A DNA stretch of 64,000 bases from Bacteroides caecimuris. Lineage in GTDB: Bacteria > Bacteroidota > Bacteroidia > Bacteroidales > Bacteroidaceae. The position numbers were made by a program, and so were the translations under genes. Numbering within the stretch: the stretch's first letter is position 1; each line of letters starts with the position of its first letter. The DNA is taken from NCBI RefSeq assembly GCF_001688725.2, contig NZ_CP015401.2, positions 1,488,001 to 1,552,000 of the forward strand. Reading direction: 5' to 3'. The notes under the pieces are model-generated. The model was given only the letters and a program-made list of their open reading frames with translations. It was not told where the DNA came from and did no database searches. Shown here piece by piece: positions 25,826-35,165 of this stretch.

Positions 25826-27146
25826 CAGGGCAGACGCATTATATTTTGTCTATTAATTAGTCAACTATTATCTATATTTCATTTTCATTATTTATCTTAT
25901 TATTAACCTATTAATATTTTGTATATTAATTATTTATTTGTATTTTTGTTGTATTGAATTTAAACAAAAATAAACCCTAAAATGAGCTTAATTAGTCTTT
26001 GTAAACAACTTGAAGATCCTCGTATTGACCGAAAAAAAGAACACTCTTTGGAAGTCATCGTTTATATAGCCTTGTGTGCTGTAATCTGTGGAAGTGAAAG
26101 TTGGAATGAAATAGAACGGTTCGGTATTTGTAAGTTTGACTTCTTTAAACGTCGTTTTCCTGATTTAGTAAAGATCCCAAGTCATGACACTTTCAATCGT
26201 TTTTTCAGTTTACTCAAACCCGGTTATTTTGAATTGGTCTTTCGTGATTGGGTATCTGAGCTTTGTGGTAAGTATGAAGGGGTTGTTGCTATAGACGGTA
26301 AAATGCTTCGTGGAGCAAGTAAGTGCAGCAAAGACAATCCCTTTGGCAAAAAAGGATTCAAGCTTCATATGGTTAGTGCCTGGGCTGTTTCCAATGGAAT
26401 CAGTATGGGTCAGGTAAAAGTAGATGATAAAAGCAATGAAATCACCGCTATTCCTTCTCTTATAAAATCTCTGGATTTGCAGGATTGCATAGTGACAATT
26501 GATGCTATTGCATGCCAAACAGATATTGCCGAAGTAATAATAGAAAATAATGCAGACTATATTCTGGCATTAAAGGCCAATCAAAAAAACAGGTTAATGG
26601 ATGTGGAACGATGGCTAGACGAGATGGATGGTGTTGATATTGATCGGCCGGTATACCGTTCACACTATGGAAAATATGTCACAGAGGAGGTTTCTCATGG
26701 GAGAATTGAGACTCGTGAATGTCTGGTTTATAGCCCGGGAAAGATTATGGAATCAATGCTGAAAGATAAATTTGAGGGGGTCAAGTCCATCGTAAGAATT
26801 AATACCGAAAGACTGGAGGTAGCCACTAAAAAACTTTCCGTAGAAAAAAGATATTACATTACTTCACTAGGGCTAAAACCGAAAGAAATTTCAGAGGCTA
26901 TAAGATCGCATTGGGATATAGAAAACAGGCTACATTGGCAGTTAGACGTATCGTTTAGAGAAGACGCAGGAAGGAAAGTAGGTAATGCTGCGCAAAATTT
27001 TTCTTTAATTAATAAGATAGCCCTTTATATCATCAAACAAGATGAAACAAAGGGCAGTGTAGCAGCCAAAAGAAAAAACGCAGGATGGAATGATGAATAT
27101 TTGTTCAAACTATTAAATAAGATAAAAATATAATGCGTTTGCCCTG
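25826..27146 (+). mobile_element. ISAs1-family insertion sequence, copy 2
   Basis: A second 1321-bp copy in the same orientation, 52 bp after copy 1. The inverted ends are the same. It is flanked by a different 10-bp direct repeat, GGCAGTAAAT, at 25816-25825 and 27147-27156. Distinct target duplications rule out simple tandem duplication of copy 1. Confidence 0.95.
25982..27133 (+). CDS. ISAs1-family transposase (copy 2)
   Basis: A 383-residue transposase almost identical to copy 1, with the same intact DDE residues. The single residue change seen is Asn in the segment KSIVRI[S/N]TERLE. It ends 13 bp before the right inverted end, as in copy 1. Confidence 0.95.
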   Translation: MSLISLCKQLEDPRIDRKKEHSLEVIVYIALCAVICGSESWNEIERFGICKFDFFKRRFPDLVKIPSHDTFNRFFSLLKPGYFELVFRDWVSELCGKYEGVVAIDGKMLRGASKCSKDNPFGKKGFKLHMVSAWAVSNGISMGQVKVDDKSNEITAIPSLIKSLDLQDCIVTIDAIACQTDIAEVIIENNADYILALKANQKNRLMDVERWLDEMDGVDIDRPVYRSHYGKYVTEEVSHGRIETRECLVYSPGKIMESMLKDKFEGVKSIVRINTERLEVATKKLSVEKRYYITSLGLKPKEISEAIRSHWDIENRLHWQLDVSFREDAGRKVGNAAQNFSLINKIALYIIKQDETKGSVAAKRKNAGWNDEYLFKLLNKIKI

Positions 27147-27324
27147 GGCAGTAAATCGGAATTTCACTACGGATAAATCGGAAGTTTACTATTAACAGAC
27201 GGCAACTTTTCTATTAATACCTGATGTGTCAACAAGCGGTTGCCGACGAGTGGGTATGAGACATCTTGTATGTTAAAACAGGATAAATAATTTCTTGCAG
27301 AATGATAAATGTGAAAAAATACCG

Positions 27325-27332
27325 TACTTTTG
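27325..27332 (+). promoter_or_regulatory. Candidate -7 promoter element
   Basis: TACTTTTG matches the Bacteroides -7 consensus and lies 33 bp before the lipoprotein gene, downstream of both insertion sequences, so the insertions leave it intact. Confidence 0.6.
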
Positions 27333-27365
27333 AAACTGTTAATGATTGATTGACTGTTTGACAGC

Positions 27366-28340
27366 ATGAAATGTGAGACCATATATATCGCTTTAATCGG
27401 ACTTGTCCTTGCCGCATGCAATGGCGATGTCTTTGTGGACGATTATCTGCCACACGGTGCGGCAACCGTTCTGATGTCGGAGGACAACCGGACGGCAGAG
27501 ATTACTTTCACTTCTGACAATTGGGGGATTGAAAACATTGAAGGCTGGACGGGCGAGTTCAAGGCGTATACATCGGACGGGAAGGAAACTTTTCTGCCTC
27601 TTAAAGAAAAAGAATTGGGAGTGGTGCACTGTAAGAACGAGTATGTGGATTTCCGCATCGAAAAAAGCAGTGGTAACAAGTTGAAGGTTTCGTACAGCGA
27701 GAACCTTTACAATCAAGCGCTGGATATAGGTATCCTGACAGGCAATGCTTATAAGATGGAAGATATCAGGGTGAGACTTGCGCCCACCTCGAAGTATCGG
27801 GTAGACAGCGTAGTGTACGATTGGGAACAGTTCTACCTCTATGGATACGGCATGATAGACGAGATGGAAAGTATCGTTGTAGACAATACACTTGCGGATG
27901 CTCCTACCACCATAACCGTATATCCTTACCGAAACACCCGTCGGGAGTTGCGTTTCTGGCCTTACAGCCATGGTGGCAACTGGGAGGAAGAAAAATACAG
28001 TCTGCTTTTTGGAGACAATCTGCCCGCGATAGTCATTCCGGATATAATCAATCAAGAGAAGCCCGTACTTGGGAATACGAAAATACCTTTTGGCATCAAA
28101 CAGCAATACATAGCGGCAGATGTGGATAAGGATAAGGCAGTAGAGGTGAAAATAGATGCGCATGATAAGAGGAAGGTGGTTGTCTACAATTACCTTGAAC
28201 GGTATGAAGTCCCTCTCAAGGTATATGCGTCCAATCCGATAACGGGTGGCAAGCGCGAATTCAGTGCTTTTCTTTACAGTCAGAGCTATATAAATTATTT
28301 AATTTTCAAGGAAAAGATGGAGTCTGAACAATATGATTAA
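27366..28340 (+). CDS. Lipoprotein of unknown function
   Basis: A 324-residue protein with a lipoprotein leader, lipobox VLAAC at about residues 14-18, followed by NGDVFVDDYL. The mature chain is beta-rich with repeated segments (MSEDNRTAEITFTSDNW, VDSVVYDWEQFYLYGYG) and no enzyme motif that I recognise. Its last 8 bp overlap the next gene, a PagL-like outer-membrane protein, so the two are probably co-translated and may act together at the outer membrane. Confidence 0.75.
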   Translation: MKCETIYIALIGLVLAACNGDVFVDDYLPHGAATVLMSEDNRTAEITFTSDNWGIENIEGWTGEFKAYTSDGKETFLPLKEKELGVVHCKNEYVDFRIEKSSGNKLKVSYSENLYNQALDIGILTGNAYKMEDIRVRLAPTSKYRVDSVVYDWEQFYLYGYGMIDEMESIVVDNTLADAPTTITVYPYRNTRRELRFWPYSHGGNWEEEKYSLLFGDNLPAIVIPDIINQEKPVLGNTKIPFGIKQQYIAADVDKDKAVEVKIDAHDKRKVVVYNYLERYEVPLKVYASNPITGGKREFSAFLYSQSYINYLIFKEKMESEQYD

Positions 28341-29544
28341 GTTCCGAATATTTCCGCTTGTGCTTTCGGCAGCCTTATCGGTCGCTTCGCTTTCCGCGTC
28401 CGAAGCCGACACCGTTTCACGGAAGGTGATACATGCGCTTAGTGTCGATTTCCGTCCGGCGTACGTTTTTCCTACGCACGATTTCTTTAGAGGCGTCAAT
28501 CGTACGGGAAACAGCATCAACTCCACTCTTTCGGGACATCTGAAGTATGGCTTCAAGTTCTCGCCCGATACGGAAACGGGTAGGAGATATCCGTATGCCG
28601 TACAGGGTATCGGCGTGGCTTACAACACATTCCATAATACCGTCGAAGTGGGCAATCCGCTTGCCGTCTACGTCTTTCAGACATCAAAGATTGCCGACAT
28701 TACTTCCCGTCTGTCGTTCGACTACGAATGGAATTTCGGCGCGTCGTTCGGATGGAAGAAGTTTGATAAGCTCGACAATCCGCATAACGAGGTAGTGGGG
28801 TCGAAAATCAATGCCTACATCAATCTGGGTTTTCTGCTCAACTGGCGGATTTCATCACACACCCATCTGCGTGCCGGTGTAGGTATGTCACACTATTCAA
28901 ACGGAAACACCCGTTATCCGAACTCGGGAGTCAACACCTTGGGAGCATCGGTAGGCGTCACCCACTTCTTGGGTGACCGTGAAGAGCCCCATCGCACGCT
29001 TTCTGTCGGACGGCAGCTCCGGACGCCTTTCAGAAAATTCGTAAGTTACGACCTTGTCGTTTACGGTGCCACACGGAAGAAAGGCATTTGGCCCGAAGGC
29101 GCGAACCCGCTGATGGTGCCGGGCTCTTTTGGTATCATCGGACTCAATTTCAATCCTCTTTACAACTTCAACAAATATTTCCGGGCGGGCGTGTCCTTGG
29201 ATTTGCAATACGATGAAAGCGCCAACATCATGAAGCACATAGCCAACGAGTATATTCCTTCCAATCCTGAAGAGGTGAAATTCTATCGTCCCGCTTTCAA
29301 AGAACAGTTTTCGGCAGGACTCTCGGCGCGTGCGGAAATCGTGATGCCCATTTTCTCTATCAACTTGGGCATTGGCAAGAATTTCTTCTGCCAAGGTGCC
29401 GATACAAACGCTTTCTATCAGACCTTTGTGCTGAAAACAACCCTGACGAAGAACGTTTTTATCCATACCGGCTATCAGTTGTATGACTTCAGATACCCCA
29501 ACAACTTGATGTTGGGACTTGGCTTCAGATTCAATGCAAAGTGA
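28333..29544 (+). CDS. PagL-like acyloxyacyl hydrolase / outer-membrane protein
   Basis: A 403-residue protein with a signal peptide (LSAALSVASLSASEA) and an amphipathic beta-barrel pattern ending in LGLGFRFNAK. The segment GVGMSHYSNGNTRYPNSGVN (about residues 181-200) carries the H-x-S-N-G active-site pattern of PagL lipid A 3-O-deacylases. It could remove an acyl chain from lipid A at the outer membrane, changing immune recognition. It is much longer than PagL itself (~170 residues), so extra strands or a second barrel part are present. Activity is inferred from the motif only. Confidence 0.78.
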   Translation: MIKFRIFPLVLSAALSVASLSASEADTVSRKVIHALSVDFRPAYVFPTHDFFRGVNRTGNSINSTLSGHLKYGFKFSPDTETGRRYPYAVQGIGVAYNTFHNTVEVGNPLAVYVFQTSKIADITSRLSFDYEWNFGASFGWKKFDKLDNPHNEVVGSKINAYINLGFLLNWRISSHTHLRAGVGMSHYSNGNTRYPNSGVNTLGASVGVTHFLGDREEPHRTLSVGRQLRTPFRKFVSYDLVVYGATRKKGIWPEGANPLMVPGSFGIIGLNFNPLYNFNKYFRAGVSLDLQYDESANIMKHIANEYIPSNPEEVKFYRPAFKEQFSAGLSARAEIVMPIFSINLGIGKNFFCQGADTNAFYQTFVLKTTLTKNVFIHTGYQLYDFRYPNNLMLGLGFRFNAK

Positions 29545-29596
29545 CGAATGGAGACGTTAGAGTGACAGGATGGAGAAACGGTTTGGATTTTTTTTG

Positions 29597-29604
29597 TACT
29601 TTTG
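29597..29604 (+). promoter_or_regulatory. Candidate -7 promoter element of mfd
   Basis: TACTTTTG lies 22 bp before the mfd ATG. With its neighbours (29596-29605) it reads GTACTTTTGC, an exact match to the CTnDOT attachment core GTANNTTTGC. Confidence 0.55.
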
Positions 29605-29626
29605 CGCGTAATTTTTTGAATGAGGT

Positions 29627-32600
29627 ATGACAATAACTGAATTGCAACGGCAATATGCCGCCCACCCCAATATGGCAGTAATGAAGCGCTTGTTGAAGGA
29701 CACTTCCGCTCAAACTATCTTTTGTGGTGGACTATGCGCGTCCGCCGCTTCTCTTTTTTCTTCCGTATTGGTGCAAGAGGGTGGCTGCCCGTTTGTCTTT
29801 ATTTTAGGCGACCTTGAAGAAGCCGGCTATTTTTATCATGACTTGACGCAGATATTGGGCACGGAAAAGGTGCTGTTTTTTCCGTCTTCCTTCCGTCGCT
29901 CTATTAAATATGGACAAAAAGACGCAGCGAATGAGATTCTGCGTACGGAAGTATTGAGCCGCTTGCAAAAGGGAGAGGAAGGATTGTGCATCGTCACGTA
30001 TCCGGATGCGTTGGCGGAGAAGGTGGTGTCCCGAAAGGAATTGAGTGACAAAACCCTGAAACTGAATGTTGGGGAGAAAGTGGACACCGCTTTTATCACG
30101 GATGTGTTGCATAGTTATGGTTTCGAATACGTAGACTATGTATATGAACCGGGGCAATATGCCGTTCGCGGCAGCATTATCGACGTTTTCTCTTTTGCTT
30201 CGGAATATCCTTATCGTATCGACTTCTTTGGCGATGAAGTAGAAAGTATCCGTACCTTTGAAGTGGAGTCCCAATTATCCCGCGAGAAGAAAAGTGGAGT
30301 GTCCATTGTGCCCGATTTAGCAGTGACGGGAGACGTGACAACTTCCTTTCTGGATTTTATCCCGAAAGATACAGCTTTGGCAATGCGCGATTTTCTTTGG
30401 TTGCGTGAACGAATCCAGGTGGTGCATGACGAGGCGTTGACTCCCCAGGCAATAGCTGTCCAGGAAGCCGAAGAGAATGGAGGCATTACATTGGAGGGAA
30501 AATTGATAGACGGCAGCGAGTTTACTGCACGTGCACTCGATTTCCGCCGGTTGGAATTTGGGAACAAACCAACCGGAACGCCGAATGCCAGTGTTACTTT
30601 CAATACATCTGCCCAACCCATCTTTCATAAGAATTTCGATTTGGTAGCTTCTTCCTTCAAAGATTATTTGGAAAAAGGTTATTCGCTATATATCTGTAGT
30701 GACAGTATGAAGCAGACAGATCGTATCAAGGCTATTTTTGAAGACCGGGGCGATCAGATTAATTTTACTCCCGTAGAGCGTACCATACACGAAGGATTTA
30801 TAGATAACACACTACGGCTTTGTATCTTCACAGATCATCAGCTGTTTGACCGTTTCCATAAATATAATCTGAAAAGTGATAAAGCCCGTTCGGGAAAAGT
30901 GGCACTGTCCTTAAAAGAACTGAACCAGTTTACTCCGGGGGATTATGTGGTGCATACCGATCATGGTATCGGGCGTTTTTCCGGTTTGGTGCGTATACCG
31001 AATGGTGATACTACGCAGGAGGTTTTGAAGCTGGTGTTTCAGAATGAAGATGTAGTGTTCGTTTCCATTCATTCACTGCATAAAGTTTCCAAATACAAAG
31101 GTAAGGAGGGAGAGGCTCCCCGACTTAATAAATTAGGTACAGGGGCATGGGAGAAACTGAAAGAACGTACGAAGAGTAAAATCAAGGATATTGCCCGCGA
31201 TTTGATAAAATTGTATTCGCAGCGTCGTCAGGAAAAAGGGTTCTCTTATAGCCCCGATAGTTTCTTGCAGCGTGAGTTGGAAGCATCCTTTATTTATGAA
31301 GATACTCCGGATCAGAGTAAGGCGACGATTGATGTCAAAGCAGATATGGAAAGTGACCGCCCGATGGACCGCCTGGTCTGTGGAGATGTAGGATTTGGAA
31401 AAACAGAAGTTGCGATTCGTGCCGCTTTCAAAGCCGTTGCCGATAATAAGCAGGTAGCCGTTCTGGTTCCGACAACGGTGCTTGCTTACCAGCATTTCCA
31501 GACATTCCGCGAACGTCTGAAAGGACTGCCATGCCGGGTGGAATATTTAAGCCGCGCACGTACTGCCGCACAAACCAAAGCTGTATTGAAAGGACTGAAG
31601 GATGGAGATGTCGGTATTCTGATAGGAACTCACCGTATCTTAGGCAAGGATGTTCAGTTTAAAGACTTGGGACTGCTGATTGTTGACGAAGAACAGAAAT
31701 TCGGAGTTTCCGTAAAAGAAAAGCTGCGTCAGTTGAAGGTGAATGTAGATACACTGACAATGACTGCTACTCCGATTCCCCGTACCCTTCAATTTTCGTT
31801 GATGGGCGCGCGTGATTTGAGCGTGATTTCCACTCCGCCGCCCAACCGCTATCCGATTCAGACCGAAGTGCATACTTTTAATGAAGAAGTGATAACGGAT
31901 GCCATCAATTTTGAGATGAGCCGCAACGGACAGGTCTTTTTCGTCAATAACCGGATTGCGAACTTGCCGGAACTGAAAGCAATGATCGAGCGCCATATTC
32001 CGGATTGCCGTGTAGTAATCGGACACGGGCAGATGGAACCGGCAGAACTGGAGAAAATTATTCTGGATTTTGTCAACTATGACTATGACGTGCTCTTGGC
32101 AACCACAATCATCGAAAGTGGTATCGATATTCCGAATGCAAATACCATCATTATTAATCAGGCGCAAAACTTCGGTTTGAGTGATCTTCACCAGATGCGT
32201 GGACGGGTAGGGCGTAGTAACAAGAAAGCATTCTGTTATCTGTTGGCTCCTCCGTTGAGCAGTTTGACCACCGAAGGGAAACGACGTCTTCAAGCGATTG
32301 AGAATTTTAGTGATTTGGGAAGTGGTATTCATATTGCCATGCAGGATTTGGACATTCGTGGAGCCGGGAATTTGCTTGGAGCTGAGCAAAGTGGTTTTGT
32401 TGCTGATTTGGGATATGAGACATATCAGAAGATTCTGACCGAAGCTGTCCGTGAGTTGAAAACAGATGAATTTGCAGAACTGTATGCTGATGAAATAAAA
32501 GGTGAAGGACAAATCAGTGGAGAAGAGTTTGTAGATGAGTGTCAGGTAGAAAGTGACCTCGAACTTTTATTGCCGGCCAACTACGTAACCGGCAGCAGCG

Positions 32601-33001
32601 AACGTATGTTGCTTTATCGTGAACTCGATGGACTGACATTGGACAAGGATGTGGAGGCTTTCCGCTCCCGCTTGGAAGACCGCTTCGGTCCGGTTCCGCC
32701 TGAAACGCAGGAGTTGTTGCGTATTGTACCTCTCCGCCGTCTCGCAGCACGTCTGGGAGCAGAGAAGATTTTCCTGAAAGGCGGACGAATGACCTTGTTC
32801 TTTGTTTCCAATCCGGATAGTCCGTTCTATCAAAGTAAGGCTTTCGGTAAAGTGATAGACTATATGATGAAGTATACCCGGCGCTGTGATCTGCGTGAGC
32901 AAAATGGCAGACGGAGTATGTTGATTAAGAATGTTACTAATGTGGAGACGGCAGTCAGCGTGTTGCAGGAGATTGTGGCGTTGCCGGTGAAAGAAGAATA
33001 A
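29627..33001 (+). CDS. mfd: Transcription-repair coupling factor Mfd
   Basis: A 1124-residue protein with the UvrB-like N-terminal modules (roughly 1-350), an RNA polymerase-interaction domain around 430-500 (PGDYVVHTDHGIGRFSGL) and a superfamily 2 translocase. In the translocase, Walker A GDVGFGKTE is at 586-594, DEEQ at 687-690, and motif VI with QMRGRVGRS near 853-861. It pushes stalled RNA polymerase off damaged DNA and recruits UvrA. Length and motifs are normal. It is convergent with the following radical SAM gene. Confidence 0.97.
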   Translation: MTITELQRQYAAHPNMAVMKRLLKDTSAQTIFCGGLCASAASLFSSVLVQEGGCPFVFILGDLEEAGYFYHDLTQILGTEKVLFFPSSFRRSIKYGQKDAANEILRTEVLSRLQKGEEGLCIVTYPDALAEKVVSRKELSDKTLKLNVGEKVDTAFITDVLHSYGFEYVDYVYEPGQYAVRGSIIDVFSFASEYPYRIDFFGDEVESIRTFEVESQLSREKKSGVSIVPDLAVTGDVTTSFLDFIPKDTALAMRDFLWLRERIQVVHDEALTPQAIAVQEAEENGGITLEGKLIDGSEFTARALDFRRLEFGNKPTGTPNASVTFNTSAQPIFHKNFDLVASSFKDYLEKGYSLYICSDSMKQTDRIKAIFEDRGDQINFTPVERTIHEGFIDNTLRLCIFTDHQLFDRFHKYNLKSDKARSGKVALSLKELNQFTPGDYVVHTDHGIGRFSGLVRIPNGDTTQEVLKLVFQNEDVVFVSIHSLHKVSKYKGKEGEAPRLNKLGTGAWEKLKERTKSKIKDIARDLIKLYSQRRQEKGFSYSPDSFLQRELEASFIYEDTPDQSKATIDVKADMESDRPMDRLVCGDVGFGKTEVAIRAAFKAVADNKQVAVLVPTTVLAYQHFQTFRERLKGLPCRVEYLSRARTAAQTKAVLKGLKDGDVGILIGTHRILGKDVQFKDLGLLIVDEEQKFGVSVKEKLRQLKVNVDTLTMTATPIPRTLQFSLMGARDLSVISTPPPNRYPIQTEVHTFNEEVITDAINFEMSRNGQVFFVNNRIANLPELKAMIERHIPDCRVVIGHGQMEPAELEKIILDFVNYDYDVLLATTIIESGIDIPNANTIIINQAQNFGLSDLHQMRGRVGRSNKKAFCYLLAPPLSSLTTEGKRRLQAIENFSDLGSGIHIAMQDLDIRGAGNLLGAEQSGFVADLGYETYQKILTEAVRELKTDEFAELYADEIKGEGQISGEEFVDECQVESDLELLLPANYVTGSSERMLLYRELDGLTLDKDVEAFRSRLEDRFGPVPPETQELLRIVPLRRLAARLGAEKIFLKGGRMTLFFVSNPDSPFYQSKAFGKVIDYMMKYTRRCDLREQNGRRSMLIKNVTNVETAVSVLQEIVALPVKEE

Positions 33002-33079
33002 ATGAGTGGTTTATGCATGGTAATGATGTGAATCAGTAATTGAATTAGAGTAAAAACCTACGGAAAGGAATATATTTTT

Positions 33080-33150
33080 TAGACACGGATTATGCGGATA
33101 AATATAGCTGTGCAACTTAAAAAACGTATAATCCGCGTAATCTGTGTCTA
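33080..33150. repeat. 20-bp inverted repeat between convergent genes
   Basis: Arms 33080-33099 (TAGACACGGATTATGCGGAT) and 33131-33150 match at 18 of 20 positions around a 31-nt loop. It lies between the ends of mfd and the ygiQ-like gene and may act as a shared terminator, or be a dispersed Bacteroides repeat. Confidence 0.75.
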
Positions 33151-33172
33151 ATCCCTAATTTGAAATTTCACT

Positions 33173-35059
33173 CTATCTTTTTCCTTTCCCTCTTTCCGTG
33201 TCCTTTCCTTTTCCGTATAATTTGTCTATCAGATCAGAACGTCCGATACGTTTCAACTCATTGATGATATTTCTCCTTTCTTCCGGCTTATACCAGAAGA
33301 AAAACTGCCGTTGGGCGAGTTTCTCCCGTTGGGTTTTAGCACTGAATATCGGTTCTAATGTGTATGGATGGAATCCGGTATACCAAGCTTCGGTAGCAAC
33401 CGTCATCGGAGTAGGAGTGAAGTCCTGCACTTGTTCCAAATGGAAGTCCAGACGTTTAGTGATAACGGCAAGTTCCGCCATATCTTCTTCTTTGCATCCG
33501 GGATGCGAGGAAATGAAATACGGAATCAGTTGTTGACGTAGATTCTCTTCCCGGTTGATACGGTCAAATATCCTCTTGAATGTTTCAAATTGCTTGAAAG
33601 AAGGTTTGCGCATTACAGATAATACCCGGTCACTGGTATGCTCCGGAGCTACTTTCAGCCGACCACTTACGTGATTGACAATCAATTCACGGGTATACTC
33701 GGCAGTGCTGCGGTTGATCGCTTCATCTTTACTTTGATGAAGTAACAGGTCATAGCGTACTCCGCTACCGATAAACGATTTTTTTATTCCGGGCAAGGCG
33801 TCTACTGCACGGTAAATATCCAGTAGGGGGCGATGGTCGGTATTTAGATTCGGACAAACTTTCGGATGGATACATGACGGTCGTTTGCACTTCTTGCAAA
33901 TAGCTTCGTCTTTTCCTTTCATCTGATACATATTAGCGGAAGGACCACCCAAATCGCTTAAATATCCTTTGAAATCGGGCAACTGAATGACCTCTTTCAC
34001 CTCTTTTAGTATAGACTCTTTGCTACGGCTGACGATAAACTTTCCCTGATGAGCGGAAATGGTGCAGAAGGCACAACCGCCGAAACATCCCCGGTGAATG
34101 TTGATGGAAAACTTAATCATGTCATAAGCCGGAATCCGCTTTCCTTTATATTTAGGATGAGGCAGCCGGGTATATGGTAAATCAAACGAACGATCAAGAT
34201 CTTCCTGGCTCATCGGAGGATATGGAGGATTGACTACTACTATCTTGTTTCCGACAGCTTGCGTGATTCGGGAAGCCGAATATTTGTTAGATTCTTCTTC
34301 GATATGCCGGAAATTGCTTGCCTGTTTCTTTTTATCTGCCAAACATTCTTCGTGCGAATAAAGTGAAAGGTCATCTTCAGCAGAGGTCCATTCTGTTGCA
34401 CGACAAAGATAGGCTGTTTGAGGAACTGATCCGATGATTGTTCTGAATTTATTGCTTGTCAGTATTGGCTCTTCGACAGTAAGCAGACTTTTCATATTCT
34501 TCACCAAGTCTGGAAGTGGCTTTTCTCCCATTCCGTAAATGAGCAGGTCGGCACCGCTGTCGCACAAAATGCTCTTTTGCATTTTGTCTTGCCAATAATC
34601 GTAATGACTTAACCGTCTTAAACTAGCTTCGATTCCTCCGATAACTACGGGAACATCCGGATAAAGTTTCTTTAGTATCTGGCTATAGACCGTGGAAGGA
34701 TATTCCGGACGCATATCCGGACGGCCGTCCGGGGTATATGCATCTTCACTGCGTAATCGTTTATTGGCAGTGTATTTATTTACCATCGAATCCATGCATC
34801 CACCGGAAATGCCGAAGAATAGCCGTGGGCGTCCCAACTTCTTGAAGTCACGCAGGTCGTCGCGCCAGTTGGGCTGGGGGACAATGGCTATTTTCAAACC
34901 TTCCGCTTCAAGAATCCGTCCAATAACGGCAGCACCAAAAGAAGGGTGATCCACGTATGCATCAGCACTGAATAGAATGACATCCAATTCATTCCATCCG
35001 CGAAGTTCTACTTCTTTCTTGGTAGTAGGTAACCAGTCAGTCAATCGATATTCTTTCAT
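33173..35059 (-). CDS. YgiQ-family radical SAM protein
   Basis: A 628-residue protein with the radical SAM iron-sulfur motif HRGCFGGCAFC (Cys at about 324, 328 and 331). A UPF0313/YgiQ N-terminal domain precedes it (FSADAYVDHPSFGAAVIGR, LFFGISGGCMDSMVN), and a Cys-rich insertion follows (CKKCKRPSCIHPKVC). These enzymes cleave S-adenosylmethionine to make a radical; the substrate of YgiQ is unknown. ATG 35059 (MKEYRLTDWLPTTK) is preferred over 35089 because family similarity begins there. That start is only 4 bp after a promoter -7 element. Confidence 0.92.
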   Translation of the reverse strand: MKEYRLTDWLPTTKKEVELRGWNELDVILFSADAYVDHPSFGAAVIGRILEAEGLKIAIVPQPNWRDDLRDFKKLGRPRLFFGISGGCMDSMVNKYTANKRLRSEDAYTPDGRPDMRPEYPSTVYSQILKKLYPDVPVVIGGIEASLRRLSHYDYWQDKMQKSILCDSGADLLIYGMGEKPLPDLVKNMKSLLTVEEPILTSNKFRTIIGSVPQTAYLCRATEWTSAEDDLSLYSHEECLADKKKQASNFRHIEEESNKYSASRITQAVGNKIVVVNPPYPPMSQEDLDRSFDLPYTRLPHPKYKGKRIPAYDMIKFSINIHRGCFGGCAFCTISAHQGKFIVSRSKESILKEVKEVIQLPDFKGYLSDLGGPSANMYQMKGKDEAICKKCKRPSCIHPKVCPNLNTDHRPLLDIYRAVDALPGIKKSFIGSGVRYDLLLHQSKDEAINRSTAEYTRELIVNHVSGRLKVAPEHTSDRVLSVMRKPSFKQFETFKRIFDRINREENLRQQLIPYFISSHPGCKEEDMAELAVITKRLDFHLEQVQDFTPTPMTVATEAWYTGFHPYTLEPIFSAKTQREKLAQRQFFFWYKPEERRNIINELKRIGRSDLIDKLYGKGKDTERGKGKR

Positions 35060-35063
35060 GCTG

Positions 35064-35071
35064 CAAAGATA
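35064..35071 (-). promoter_or_regulatory. -7 promoter element abutting the ygiQ-like start
   Basis: On the minus strand this reads TATCTTTG, a full match to TAnnTTTG. Four bases separate it from the chosen ATG, which would make the message leaderless or nearly so. Confidence 0.5.
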
Positions 35072-35087
35072 CGGATAATAAAAAAAC

Positions 35088-35163
35088 ATCCCAATGTTTT
35101 TTTATTCATTGAGATGTTTAACTTCGATTATCGGGATGTTTTGCTTCAATCATTGAGATGTTT
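35088..35163 (+). repeat. 22-bp periodic repeat
   Basis: ATTGAGATGTTT or a close variant recurs at 35108, 35130 (ATCGGGATGTTT) and 35152, exactly 22 bp apart. A weaker ATCCCAATGTTT lies at 35088. The array fills the gap between two minus-strand genes. Confidence 0.65.
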
Positions 35164-35165
35164 TT

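Noticed and set aside
24453..27146. Tandem duplication or composite transposon as origin of the two IS copies
   Set aside because: Each copy has its own distinct 10-bp target duplication, so two separate insertions are the simpler explanation; no cargo gene lies between them.
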